The notes beneath the pieces were generated by a model that did no database searches, was not told the origin of the DNA, and saw only the letters and a program-made list of their open reading frames with translations. The position numbers and the translations under genes were made by a program. From NCBI GenBank assembly GCA_014529385.2, contig CM043965.1, positions 16,554,912-16,618,911 on the forward strand: DNA of 64,000 nucleotides, given 5' to 3'. Positions within the stretch are counted from its first letter, which is position 1; each line of letters starts with the position of its first letter. Below, piece by piece: positions 43,832-54,762 of the stretch. This DNA comes from Adiantum capillus-veneris (lineage: Eukaryota > Streptophyta > Polypodiopsida > Polypodiales > Pteridaceae).

Positions 43832-45919
43832 ATGACACGCTATACCTTTGATGATATCCCAATGTTCTTTGGAAATCCAAAAGAAGATGTTGATGATTTT
43901 CTTGCTGATTTTAGAATGGTTTGTCATATCCTTGGTAAAAGGGATGACATTGAAAAAGGGGATTTTCTATTGCTATGCCTTAGAGGCAACGCTGAGCAAT
44001 GGTTTTGGAGTATGTCTTCTCAGATTGAAGATGGATATACCCAAATTTCCAAAGCTTTGAAGGCCAGATTCTCTAAAGTTCCAACAACGGAGAAAGCATG
44101 GGCTTCACTACGGAGACTTCAACAACATGGTGAAGACTACTATGCTTATGATGATATTTTTTCTCGTCAATGGGAAGGATGTGGATTTAGTTCTACATTT
44201 CCAGATTATGTAAAAATGGATCAATTTATTTCGGGTTTGTCTCCTTTCCTAAAGACTAAGGTTACTTGTAGTGGACCCTCTACCTTTGAAGAAGCGGTCA
44301 CTATTGCCCGAAGGAAGTTTCACAAGTACTTCTACATCAAAAATGGTTTCCATCATGCTGGAAGAACCAACCATCATGAAAGTGTTTCTATCAAGGAGTC
44401 ATCTCCTTTGCCATACTTGTCTCCTTCTACTCCGACAAATGTTGAAGAAGTTACTTACATGCCAACTGATTATTCAAGTGCTAAAGTGTGTGGCCAAGAT
44501 TCAAATGTGGAATCTCTTTCTTCTACCTTTATCACAAGCATGCAAAAATCGACACAAGATATCTCAAATGGCATTGATGATTCAATAATGGATACATCCA
44601 ACCTTTTGGCGGAGGATCAATTTCTAGTCCGAGCAGACAAAGCTTTTGTGCAACATGACTCTATGGAGAATGAAGAACTTGAAGGTAACCTTGATCTTAT
44701 GGAATGTTCTGAGAGTGTATCTTGTCTGAAAGAAGAGAGTGAAGAAGAAGATGAAATCATAGGTGGAGAGATCATAGACCACATTGATCATAAAGAGATG
44801 ATTGTGTACATGGAATGCCAACTCCAAAACAAAGTAGAAGAGTGTGAGTTGAATCCAGGTGAGGATAATCTTGAAGAAGTTTTTGAGGATGTTGAAAAGC
44901 ATTGGGATGACCCATGTATGTTAAGCATAGAGGAATCTATCATGCAAGAAGCCAAATGTTTCACAAAATCAAACAGTATTCCATCAACCTTTGAGGTGGT
45001 ACAATGTGAGGAGTTACAACCTTGCCAAAGGGGGGGCTTAGAAGGGGATGAAGAACATGGGAGAGTAGTAAAAAATAAAATCATAAAAGGAAACTATCAG
45101 AAGGGTATCATTCTCTCCAATGGTGTTTTAGTGGGTGGCTCTTCATTCATGGGACAATCTCTTAGCAAGAAAATCCAAGCTTTTGAAGCCCCAATCATCT
45201 TCACATTGGGTTTCACCTCTTCAAGGTCAACTTCTCCTCTCTTCACATATACCTTTCATCGGGGACACCATACCTTCTTAAGTGGAAGAGGACATGAATA
45301 CTTGGTGATAAACGGATGTTTCCAAATCTTCTTCACTTGGTTCTTTGGTGTATGGAGGTCGCACATTGTGATGCTTCGGGTCTTCATCATAGATGAAAAA
45401 CTTGTTGATTGCTACATGTGGATATTTCATCAATCAGTACCAAAATCTATTCTCTTCCAATGTGTTGGAAGCAATAGAAACCTTCATCTATTATCTACTT
45501 ATGTGGTAAACTATCTGCAATATCTTCCAATAGCAGCTGGAAGCATGGATCAAGCTTTCCTAAATCATAAAGGTCATAGAATTTTTTACTTGATGAGCCT
45601 ACCCAGGTTGAATGAAATTTATGAGCTACAGTTCAGGAATTTGCTCATACAAGCTCTGGAAGATCGTAGCAGATACATCAACTTTACACAAGAGGAAGAG
45701 CAACCAATCTTTTATATCACATTCATAGTGATAGATGCAATGATGGACAACAGTAAAATCTATAATTTTCTTCAATCAAAATCAGTAAGTGATTCCATAC
45801 CATACATCTCGCTTTGGGAAAGATATTTCAAGATCTTTGATCCTGGGGGGTGCTTATGGAAACTTTCTCGATGGAGGAGATTTACTCTGTCACTTCATTT
45901 CATCCTGCTATTGGCTTGA
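43832..45919 (+). CDS. gag-only polyprotein, 695 residues, intact frame
   Basis: Starts at ATG 43832. Residues ~1-170 form a retrotransposon gag domain (WFWSMSSQIEDGYTQISKAL, LKARFSKVPTTEKAWASLRR, YVKMDQFISGLSPFLKTKV). Residues ~250-420 are very acidic (EESEEEDEIIGGEIIDHIDH). The C-terminal ~260 residues are hydrophobic and basic by turns (YLVINGCFQIFFTWFFGVW; WERYFKIFDPGGCLWKLSRW) and I do not recognise them. There is no CCHC knuckle and no enzyme motif. The frame is unbroken, unlike nearly everything else here. The C-terminal part is also kept in the copy at 63603-64000. Confidence 0.8.
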   Translation: MTRYTFDDIPMFFGNPKEDVDDFLADFRMVCHILGKRDDIEKGDFLLLCLRGNAEQWFWSMSSQIEDGYTQISKALKARFSKVPTTEKAWASLRRLQQHGEDYYAYDDIFSRQWEGCGFSSTFPDYVKMDQFISGLSPFLKTKVTCSGPSTFEEAVTIARRKFHKYFYIKNGFHHAGRTNHHESVSIKESSPLPYLSPSTPTNVEEVTYMPTDYSSAKVCGQDSNVESLSSTFITSMQKSTQDISNGIDDSIMDTSNLLAEDQFLVRADKAFVQHDSMENEELEGNLDLMECSESVSCLKEESEEEDEIIGGEIIDHIDHKEMIVYMECQLQNKVEECELNPGEDNLEEVFEDVEKHWDDPCMLSIEESIMQEAKCFTKSNSIPSTFEVVQCEELQPCQRGGLEGDEEHGRVVKNKIIKGNYQKGIILSNGVLVGGSSFMGQSLSKKIQAFEAPIIFTLGFTSSRSTSPLFTYTFHRGHHTFLSGRGHEYLVINGCFQIFFTWFFGVWRSHIVMLRVFIIDEKLVDCYMWIFHQSVPKSILFQCVGSNRNLHLLSTYVVNYLQYLPIAAGSMDQAFLNHKGHRIFYLMSLPRLNEIYELQFRNLLIQALEDRSRYINFTQEEEQPIFYITFIVIDAMMDNSKIYNFLQSKSVSDSIPYISLWERYFKIFDPGGCLWKLSRWRRFTLSLHFILLLA

Positions 45920-46027
45920 GAACCTTTCATATCACACAAGGTTTTTTAATCATACAACAAAGGTTCTTCAAAGATCAGAGCAGACAAAGACAGACGTTAC
46001 ACAATCTACATGTTGTATGATCGGATA

Positions 46028-46068
46028 AATGGTACATGAATGTACCATTATCTAAGGGGGGGGGCTAA
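46028..46068 (+). promoter_or_regulatory. hairpin and polypurine tract of the gag-only element
   Basis: AATGGTACAT, GA, ATGTACCATT (46028-46049) is a perfect 10-bp inverted repeat; four bases later the tract AAGGGGGGGGGCTAA runs to the LTR start at 46069. Confidence 0.8.
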
Positions 46069-48776
46069 TGATAGCCGTTTTTTGGCTTTCCATAATTGCC
46101 ATAGTAAGCTACCTCACCCTACCAAATTCACCCAAACACTATGGCTATCCCTACCATTTCACTGTACATAGACGTGTGTGAGTTAGGGGGCTTTTCCCAT
46201 ATCTTCTTAAAATCCTCATCTAGCTAGTCACTGGGCTAGTTAAGTCAAAAAAATAAATAAAATCAAAAAAATAAAATATATTATGGCCCATTTGTGTGTA
46301 AATATTGCATTGTATATATGGCCTAAATATAGGGATTTTTTATAATTATTTTGGTATATTTATTTAAATATTTCTACTTAGGTGTGTGTTTTATTAAACC
46401 TATGTACACCTTCTTTCATCCTCTTACACCATAAGTATATTTTTTGCCAATATGTACATACTCTAGCCTTATATTTTTCCTTTATACAAATCACTCCCAC
46501 ATTTTCACCCTCACCCTTGTGAAAACAAAAAATTATTTCTATTCATTGGTCACGTTTATTATATTATTTACTTGCGTACCTTTTCCTCTTTCACCCAAAA
46601 TAATTCAAAGAGGGACCATATCATATGATTCCAATATCTTTCCATATCCATAACTCCTCCATATTTTTATTATCATTTTTACTCATTATTCTAACACCAT
46701 GTGCTCATTGAGCTAAAGTCCATGAATAGTCCATACACTAGTCCCACCATGTATATATTTCTTTATTCACCAATAATCCTCCTCCATGCATGTGTCAAGG
46801 GCAACTTGTATGCTTTGTATTATGATATGACAAAGGAGGGGCTCACTCTTGGATGCATTGTACAAATTCAACAAAGGAGGGGCTCACTCTTGGATGCATT
46901 GTACAAATTCAACAAAGGAGGGGGCCACTGAAGACTTTTTGTGAAGAAAAAATAGGTCTTTTGGTGGGATTTTTAATATCCATCTCCACTCTTAATTGGG
47001 AGTGGTGGTCAAAAGAGAAAATGTAGCCCACGCTTTGAATAATCACCTCAAATTTTTTCATGATTTTTGGAGCTACCAGCGGTGAGATATGATTTTTTGA
47101 GTGGACCCCAGTCTGCTCACTTTTCTCACAAGTAGCCCATAGTCTTCTCTCACCTCTTTTCACAGTTCTACACACACACACACACACATTCCTCTCAATC
47201 CCTCACTCAAATCTGCACCTTCAATGGTTTCTCTCACCTTCTTCACCATTAACCTCCCCACTTACTCCCATAGCTCTCATATGAGCTCTCCATGTACATA
47301 CACCATCTCTATGCCTCTCTCTATTATCTCCAAAGTACAATTTCATCTTACTCTTTATATATATACATAAATTCAGCATGTGTACCATGCTTAACCTCTG
47401 CAAATCAAAAGATCTCATCAACGGAATTACTATTTTCATCACGATGATCAACCTTGGCGGCGGTGGCGTAAAGAAGAGAAGACGAAGAAGAAGATCGATA
47501 GTCATTTTGAGAACCTACACAAGTAAGTCCAAAACTTCTTCAAGCTTCACCATCACAAGGATTTTCTCACTTCATTCAACCATCTTACTCCAACCATCCA
47601 CCCCATTCTACCCATTGTAAATATATCATTAACTTTCTAGTGATTACTAACACTAACCACTAACATACTAACACAAAATAGCATTGACCTAACCATAAAA
47701 GACACCTCACCTCAAAACATGTACAAAGTAACTCTCTCTCTCTCTCTGTCTCTCTCTCTCCTTACTTACTTTCACCTTATCTACCATAAATATTGCTCTC
47801 TTTTGAGCCCACACCCATGACTCAAGCAGACAAAGAAGGCCCACAATGTTTTGATATTCAAAAAAATCATAATCCTGATTTGTTAGCTTGTAAATTAGGA
47901 TTTTCAATAATCTTAATGAGGGGTCTCCAACCTATAAATAGGCCCCTCTCCTTCTTGTAAAACCTCCAACATCTCACATAGCACCCCAACACTCTATGCG
48001 TGAGGAGAGACTTAGGTGTAGCAACCACTTGTGAGCTTCACTCTTGGTGTGAGAGAAGCCTTCAAGCTACACATTGCAAGTGAGAGAGCGTGAGTTCCAC
48101 AAATCTCAAAACCACTATTGTATATGCTCCTTCATCATCAATAAATTGAGGTTTGGTGCATCAAAGGCGTGATTCGACGTTCAAATCTTCGTCCTTCCAT
48201 TTGTGCAATACGGTTTGGTGAATTCAAGGTGACTTGTGTATTTTGGGTTTTTATGGGTTGATCTTGATTTTAGAAAGTGTTTTAGTGTGTTTTTCATTGC
48301 CAGTTTTTTGTCCATTGTAAGAGGGTATTGTGGTGAGAGGTCTCCCACACCCTAAGACAGTGTGTGTGTGTTTTGGCAATGTTTAGCAATCACTAAGCAT
48401 TGAGTGAGTTTTGTACAAGCTCTACGATAGCATCATGACGAACCATCTCCATTGGCAAGTCACAAATAAGGTATTACGCAAGATCCTTTCCTCTCTCTCT
48501 TTCCTTTGCTCTAGCTCTCTCTGGTCCATTTCATGTGTGTCTTGGTGTGAGGTTGCTTGTGTGTGTTGTGTGGTGCATCTTCTTGGTTGTGCCAAAATCT
48601 CTCTTGCGTCCTAGTTCGCATACCATAACTAGGTGGTGCCCCTATCTTGTTTGGGTTTGGCTGTGGGTTTGCTGTTTTGTTGTGCTTGTGGTTGCCCCAG
48701 CCCCAATTGAGCAGCACGGGAGCCTTGAGGGGTGTTTAGAGGTCGCCTCTCTTGTTGCTCGCCCCGGACCGCTTCA
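46069..48776 (+). repeat. gag-only element LTR 2, full length
   Basis: 2.7 kb, nearly identical to LTR 1 where both exist. It includes the TATA-containing segment missing in LTR 1, a tandem duplication of ~41 bases near 46835-46920, a (CT)n tract near 47730-47760, and the conserved box at 48629-48642. Confidence 0.88.
47933..47940 (+). promoter_or_regulatory. TATA box of LTR 2
   Basis: TATAAATA within AACCTATAAATAGGCCCC, a strong plant core promoter match. LTR 1 has lost it. Confidence 0.65.
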
Positions 48777-49076
48777 ATTATGGTGCCCCCACGGAGGAGC
48801 GATTGTGTGCTTAGTGTTGTTGTATTGCATGAATGCTTGAATTTCAGCATAATCAAGTAGATTTTATGAATCATGAAAACATGTATGACCGAGTTTAATT
48901 TCAAGGAAACAAAAATTGATCTAGAATATGGTTCGGATTATGCATAACATAAGAAAGGAAAAAAACATTTTCACATAAAAGTCTAGAATTCATGTTGAAA
49001 GACCTTTCAAAACTTTGTGTAGTTAGTTGATGATTGTTTGGAACTAATATTTGTGTGGTTCTAGCATTGAGGGACT

Positions 49077-50397
49077 ATGACACGCTATACCTTTGATGAT
49101 ATCCCAATGTTCTTTGGAAATCCAGAAGAAGATGTTGATGATTTTCTTGTTGATTTTAGAATGGTTTGTCATATCCTTGGTAAAAGGGATGACATTGAAA
49201 AAGGGGATTTTCTATTGCTATGCCTTAGAGGCAACGCTAAGCAATGGTTTTGGAGTATGTCTTCTCAGATTGAAGATGGATATACCCAAATTTCCAAAGC
49301 TTTGAAGGCCAGATTCTCTAAAGTTCCAACAACGGAGAAAGCATGGGCTTCACTACGGAGACTTCAACAACATGGTGAAGACTACTATGCTTATGATGAT
49401 ATTTTTTCTCGTCAATGGGAAGGATGTGGATTTAGTTCTACATTTCCAGATTATGTAAAAATGGATCAATTTATTTCGGGTTTGTCTCCTTTCCTAAAGA
49501 CTAAGGTTACTTGTAGTGGACCCTCTACCTTTGAAGAAGCGGTCACTATTGCCCGAAGGAAGTTTCACAAGTACTTCTACATCAAAAATGGTTTCCATCA
49601 TGCTGGAAGAACCAAACATCATGAAAGTGTTTCTATCAAGGAGTCATATCCTTTGCCATACTTGTCTCCTTCTACTCCGACAAATGTTGAAGAAGTTACT
49701 TACATGCCAACTGATTATTCAAGTGCTAAAGTGTGTGGCCAAGATTCAAATGTGGAATCTCTTTCTTCTACCTTTATCACAAGCATGCAAAAATCGACAC
49801 AAGATATCTCAAATGGCATTGATGATTCAATAATGGATACATCCAACCTTTTGGCGGAGGATCAATTTCTAGTCCGAGCAGACAAAGCTTTTGTGCAACA
49901 TGACTCTATGGAGAATGAAGAACTTGAAGGTAACCTTGATCTTATGGAATGTTCTGAGAGTGTATCTTGTCTGAAAGAAGAGAGTGAAGAAGAAGATGAA
50001 ATCATAGGTGGAGAGATCATAGACCACATTGATCATAAAGAGATGATTGTGTACATGGAATGCCAACTCCAAAACAAAGTAGAAGAGTGTGAGTTGAATC
50101 CAGGTGATGATAATCTTGAAGAAGTTTTTGAGGATGTTGAGAAGCATTGGTATGACCCATGTATGTTAAGCATAGAGGAACCTATCATGCAAGAAGCCAA
50201 ATGTTTCACAAAATCAAACAGTATTCCATCAACCTTTGAGGTGGTACAATGTGAGGAGTTACAACCTTGCCAAAGGGGGGGCTTAGAAGGGGATGAAGAA
50301 CATGGGAGAGTAGTAAAAAATAAAATCATAAAAGGAAACTATTAGAAGGGTATCATTCTCTCCAATGGTGTTTTAGTGGGTGGCTCTTCATCCATGT
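49077..50397 (+). pseudogene. second gag-only ORF, nonsense-mutated and truncated
   Basis: Nearly identical to residues 1-440 of the first copy. A CAG in copy 1 (after AACTAT) is TAG here at 50343-50345, ending translation at 422 residues. Similarity goes on to the phrase GGTGGCTCTTCAT and stops at about 50397, where the sequence becomes gypsy-1 RT. Confidence 0.85.
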
Positions 50398-51177
50398 AAA
50401 TTTCTAAGAATATTCTTAGGTATTCCTTGAATGCGTGCGTCATTAACCTTTGGAAGGTAGCTGGGATATTAGTTAAGCCAAAAGGCATAACTCGATACAC
50501 ATAAATTTCCCATTCTGTGGCAAATGTTGTTTTGTGTTGATCCTCCCTTGCTATTTGCCAGTTGGTTGTATCCTGAAAACCCATCCAGAAAGGAATAAGC
50601 CCGTCTCCCGACCACCCGCTCGAGTACATGTTCTGTGATTAATCGGCAAGGGATAATTATCCCTTATGGTGGCTACATTTACCTTTTTGAGGTTTACACA
50701 CACTCACAGTTTTCCATTCTTTTTGGGAACTACCACAATGGGTGACACCCAATCTGTATGACATTCGATTTCATAGATGAATTTAGCTTCCATCAGTTTA
50801 TCAATCTCTTCTTTGATTCATTTAGCAAATGTGTCATTATATGTATAAGGACGTTGTTTGCTAGGTTTTGCATCTAATTTCAAAGGAATTGTATGTTGGC
50901 ATATCGACGGATCAACTCCTTTGAGGTCTTTATAGGACCATGCAAACACATCTTTATACTTCTTGAGAAGTTGTGTCAGTCGTTCTTCTTCTTCAGGCTC
51001 TAAATCGTTTTCTATATAGACCAGTTGAGGCTTTTCACCTGGTTCTGCAAGGTCTATCCTTTTTGCATTTTCTGGCCCATCGTAAGATTCTTGGTTGGTT
51101 CTTTCCCTGAATGGTGGTGTCATGATGATTTTTCTATCCTGGATGGTAAATTTTCGATAGTGTGATGGTACATTCAT
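50398..51177 (-). pseudogene. gypsy-1 reverse transcriptase, N-terminal two thirds
   Basis: Blocks in order: TIPLKLDAKPSKQRPYTYND, WVSPIVVVPKKNGKL, NVATIRDNYPLPI, TTFATEWEIYVYRVMPFGL, TNIPATFQRLMTHAFKEYL and IYMD. The catalytic motif YMDD is cut after its first Asp by the junction at ~50397. Frame shifts near 50650 and there are stops before it. The thumb and RNase H are missing and are not found on the other side of the insertion. Confidence 0.85.
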
Positions 51178-51414
51178 GTTTCCGTTTTCTAAATCCCCTT
51201 TACCATCACTATCTTCTTCAGTAGTCTATATCTCGCATAACGATTGTTTCAGTTCTTGGTATTTCTATTTACGCTCCAATTTGGTCCACTCTTGGTCTTT
51301 TGTTGTTTCTTTTTTTGATTTTTGAGATTTTTGTGATTTTGTTTCTGTTTTAGCTTTTTGTTCCTGTTTTATTTCCTCTCGTGTTCTTTCTTTTCGATCT
51401 TTTGAGAATCTTCC
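51178..51414 (-). other. lysine-rich linker between gypsy-1 protease and RT
   Basis: Same frame as its neighbours; reads as a Lys/Gln/Asn-rich coil with stop codons. No domain recognised. Confidence 0.5.
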
Positions 51415-52509
51415 TCATATGTGATCTTTTACACAATCCTCTGCTTTTACAAGCATCAAATAGTGAGTTTTACCTTTTATCCTGGGCATCAGGTTCTCTC
51501 TTGCTTTGTTTCTTGCTTGTTTCCTCCTATAGTGTTCCTGGCGTCTAGGGTGTTGATTAGCAAAATCATAAAACTTGATATTCTCGGTTTCCCTTCCATG
51601 CTCGCTTGAGTTGTCTGAAAACTCATTATCTGCATCATCATTTACTTCCAGATGTTCAGAGGAGTTATAAAACTCTTCTTGTTCCTGTTCCGGTGGTTCT
51701 ACCGTCTCATCTTCTCCTGGTATAATCTTTACCATGTAGTAGGGTAGCACATCATAGCCATCCTTATCGCAAAATTTTGTTGTTGGACTATCTGTAATGG
51801 TACAGACATCCAATGTTGCTAGTATGTGTTCCCATTCTATAGGTTCCAAGGAATCTTCAAGGAAAAGTTCCAGAATATACTCCTTGTCCTCAATTGCTCT
51901 CTTTAAGACGTATTCCTCTCTTCTTAGGCTTCCACAATGTGAAGCTCCGCACATCCATAGCTCTTTTTGTTGCCCTAACCATGCCGAGAGTTCTGATCCT
52001 GCTACTGTAGTTGAATGAAACTCTTCCACAGGTGTTTGGCTCACATCTTTGTAAATATGGTCTTCCAGGTGTATTTTAGTTGTTTTCTCGCCATGTGTGA
52101 GGTATATATGGTCGTAACCCCAATTTTGGACCATCTTCAATTGTCGCATGAATGGTCGTCCCAAGATGATCTCATAATTGTTCTTTTTGTCAAAATCGAC
52201 TATTGCAAATGTATGCTCATACTCGATTCCGCACGAAGTGACAATCACTTTTTCTAAGAGTCCTAGAGGCTTTTCCATGAACCCATCGGCCGATTGCAAT
52301 TTCATTCTGGTAGCTCTCAAAGCTGGTTTTCCCCATTTTTTCCAAATTTCCTTGGTGGCGATAGCAACTCCCACTCCACTGTCAAGAAGAGCTTTGGAAA
52401 CTACTCCTTGGAATTCTATTGGTAGCGTCGTGTTTCCATCTTCTCCCTCGCAATACTCTCCAAACTTGTTTAATGGTACTGGCCTAGTGTTTAGTTGAGG
52501 CCTGTCCAA
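51415..52509 (-). pseudogene. gypsy-1 protease
   Basis: 364 open codons. LPIEFQGVVSKALLDSGVGV has the retropepsin active site DSG; NNYEIILGRPFMRQLKMVQ is the C-terminal strand. An acidic linker follows (EPPEQEQEEFYNSSEHLEV), then a basic end. It would cut the gag-pol polyprotein. In frame with gag upstream after a TAG, and with RT downstream. Confidence 0.8.
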
Positions 52510-52524
52510 CCCTCTGATCTCTTC

Positions 52525-54720
52525 CTATAGCCTCAAGGTGGGGTCTTTCACTCCAAATTTTCCTAGGCATTTACCTACTGTGGTCCACATGTTTGGCCGT
52601 AACCTTAGGAGTTCTGCTAATGTGATGGTGCATGCCACCGGAGTGGACAACAACTCAATCAATCCTTGCGAATCCATCACTTTGTTAGAAGAAAGTCTTT
52701 GAGATGGGATTGATCTCACTTCCAACTTGGCTTTATACTCTCCTAGGTAAGAGGTTAAAGTTCTCAGCGAGTCTGGTTGGCTGTGCCCCGAACTAATTGA
52801 TCCTTGGTCTCCCCCTTGTGAATGTATCTCAAAGTTCATTTGTGACCTTGCCTCAAATTCTTCAATAGGAGGTAAGGTTATATTCTCTTCTTTTCTCGTG
52901 CTATTCATGTGGTTACTCATCCTATTAGCCTCGTTGGCCTCACGGATTTGCTTCCACAGATCGTCTAGATCGTTACAATCCTTACCCATTTCTGTCAATA
53001 TTTTAGGCTGGAACTTGTCACTTGCCTCATCTGTTGTATTTGGCACTATGATAGGCTCTCCTCTGGACTCATAGACATTAGTGAGTCTTTTCTTTGTTCC
53101 TACTTGTTCCTCTAAAGTTGGTTGGATAGGGGTTGGAGCCGGTGCCTCATGCCAATTTGCAGGTTTACCCAACGGGTCTTCCATCAATGATTGAGCTATT
53201 TCAATCATCCTTTTACACATTTCCAACCTTTGTTTTTCTATTTCCGCATATGGAAAAGTCATCCACCTTTGCTCCTGGGTTTGGTTCTTTTTAAGTCTAG
53301 CTTCATAAGCCTTTAGAAGCGCATCCAACTGCTCATTTACCTTGTCAGCCAGTACAGATCCTCTTGATCCCGCACTTTTGGGCTCTGCTATTTCCTTGGG
53401 TGCTATGGTTGCTGTGGAGTGTGAGCTTAAGCTAGCTGGATCCTCTAACCGCTCTAATCTATCCTTTGTATGTTTCAACTCCTCGGATAGAGCTGTTTGC
53501 TCTCGTTCCTTCCTGGCTTTCATACGTGCCTTTCTAGCTTTCCAAGTGGTTCTCTGATCTTTCGTTTCTGAACTTTGGGCATCGGTTTTTGGCTCCTCAA
53601 CTATGGGTTGGTTCGTCATTCTTTGAGCTTGGGCTCGTGTTACTGCCTGAATAGGTATGATTGTTTCATTTTCTGACCCTCCACTGGAAGGTACTGTTTC
53701 TAGCATGTTCAAGGTGATTTTTGCTCCTTTGCTCGTGTTTTTAAGGCAATTGAGAATCAAATGAGTAACCCCACACTTGGTGCAATACGTGTTGACTCTA
53801 ATGATTTCGTCATGAGGACAGTCTCTTAGCCAATGGTCTCCACCACACTTGTAGCAGGGTCCTTTGGGTTGTTGAGGTGCTCCTTGAGCTCCCCTTTGTT
53901 GGTATGCATGTCTCTGTCCGCCCATGCCTCCGTTGGCTATGAACAACAATGTTCGTTCATCTAAGCTATATCTTCCTTCTCCTCCTGCATGTGCAGCTGT
54001 TGGTGGTCCTGTACTTCCTAACATGATCCATGGTTATGGTGTCGAGGGTTCTTCCGGTGGATAATAGACAGGGTTTTCCACATATCCATTGGGATCTTCA
54101 TAATATGCATGCATAGGCACCAAAGCCTTATCTTCGGATTCGGTTACGATTGGAGTGTATCTTATACCGACTGGTCGTAATCCTGGTAGGGGTGGTTGTT
54201 GCCCCAACACTAGTTGTGGTCTTTCTACACCTACAGGTCCTGGTAGGTTGCCTGCTTGATATCTAGGCATCGGTGGAGCTTGAGGAGAAGCTACCGGAAC
54301 TTGGGGAGCGCAAGGTCTCTCTCTCACATATCCCTTGTTATAATAACATTCCTCGGTCCCATAGTTTGTCCATTTTTGTTCAATAGCACACCACTTGGGC
54401 TGTTTAGCCTGGGGTTTGACGTACAAGTTAATATTTTTTAGCACTTCATCTACAAGCAGCTCCTGGTTTACAACTACTTCTCCTTTCATTGCTGTCTTAG
54501 AAGACTTGCTTCCACTTTGTTGTGAAGATGAATCGTCATCAAGGTGCTTGAACTCCCCCTCTTTGTAGATCGCACAATTGTCCACAAGGTAAAGAGCTTC
54601 CTTGGTCAACGCATTCAACGTCGTGGTTCTTTTCAGATGTAAGTCTTTCTGGAGATCCGTATTCCTTAGTCCCTGGATGAATATCAGCATGAGCCTGGAC
54701 TGAGTTGGCAGTTCTTCCAC
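52525..54720 (-). pseudogene. gypsy-1 gag, C-terminal part with two zinc knuckles
   Basis: ELPTQSRLMLIFIQGLRN completes the gag core. Pro-rich sequence follows, then two knuckles, CYKCGGDHWLRDC and CTKCGVTHLILNC, about 27 residues apart, then a Lys/Glu/Arg-rich coiled coil. One in-frame TAA near 54034. Same frame as 54763-56706 and the protease. Confidence 0.8.
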
Positions 54721-54762
54721 AGGACAAAACTTAACATATCCTTTTAGTCTTAGGGATGCCTT

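Larger units (their letters stand above)
41648..50397 (+). mobile_element. tandem pair of non-autonomous gag-only LTR elements
   Basis: Order: LTR (41648-43531), internal region with one gag ORF, polypurine tract, LTR (46069-48776), a second nearly identical internal region truncated at about 50397. No protease, RT, RNase H or integrase is present. The next bases belong to gypsy-1 RT on the other strand. Confidence 0.85.
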
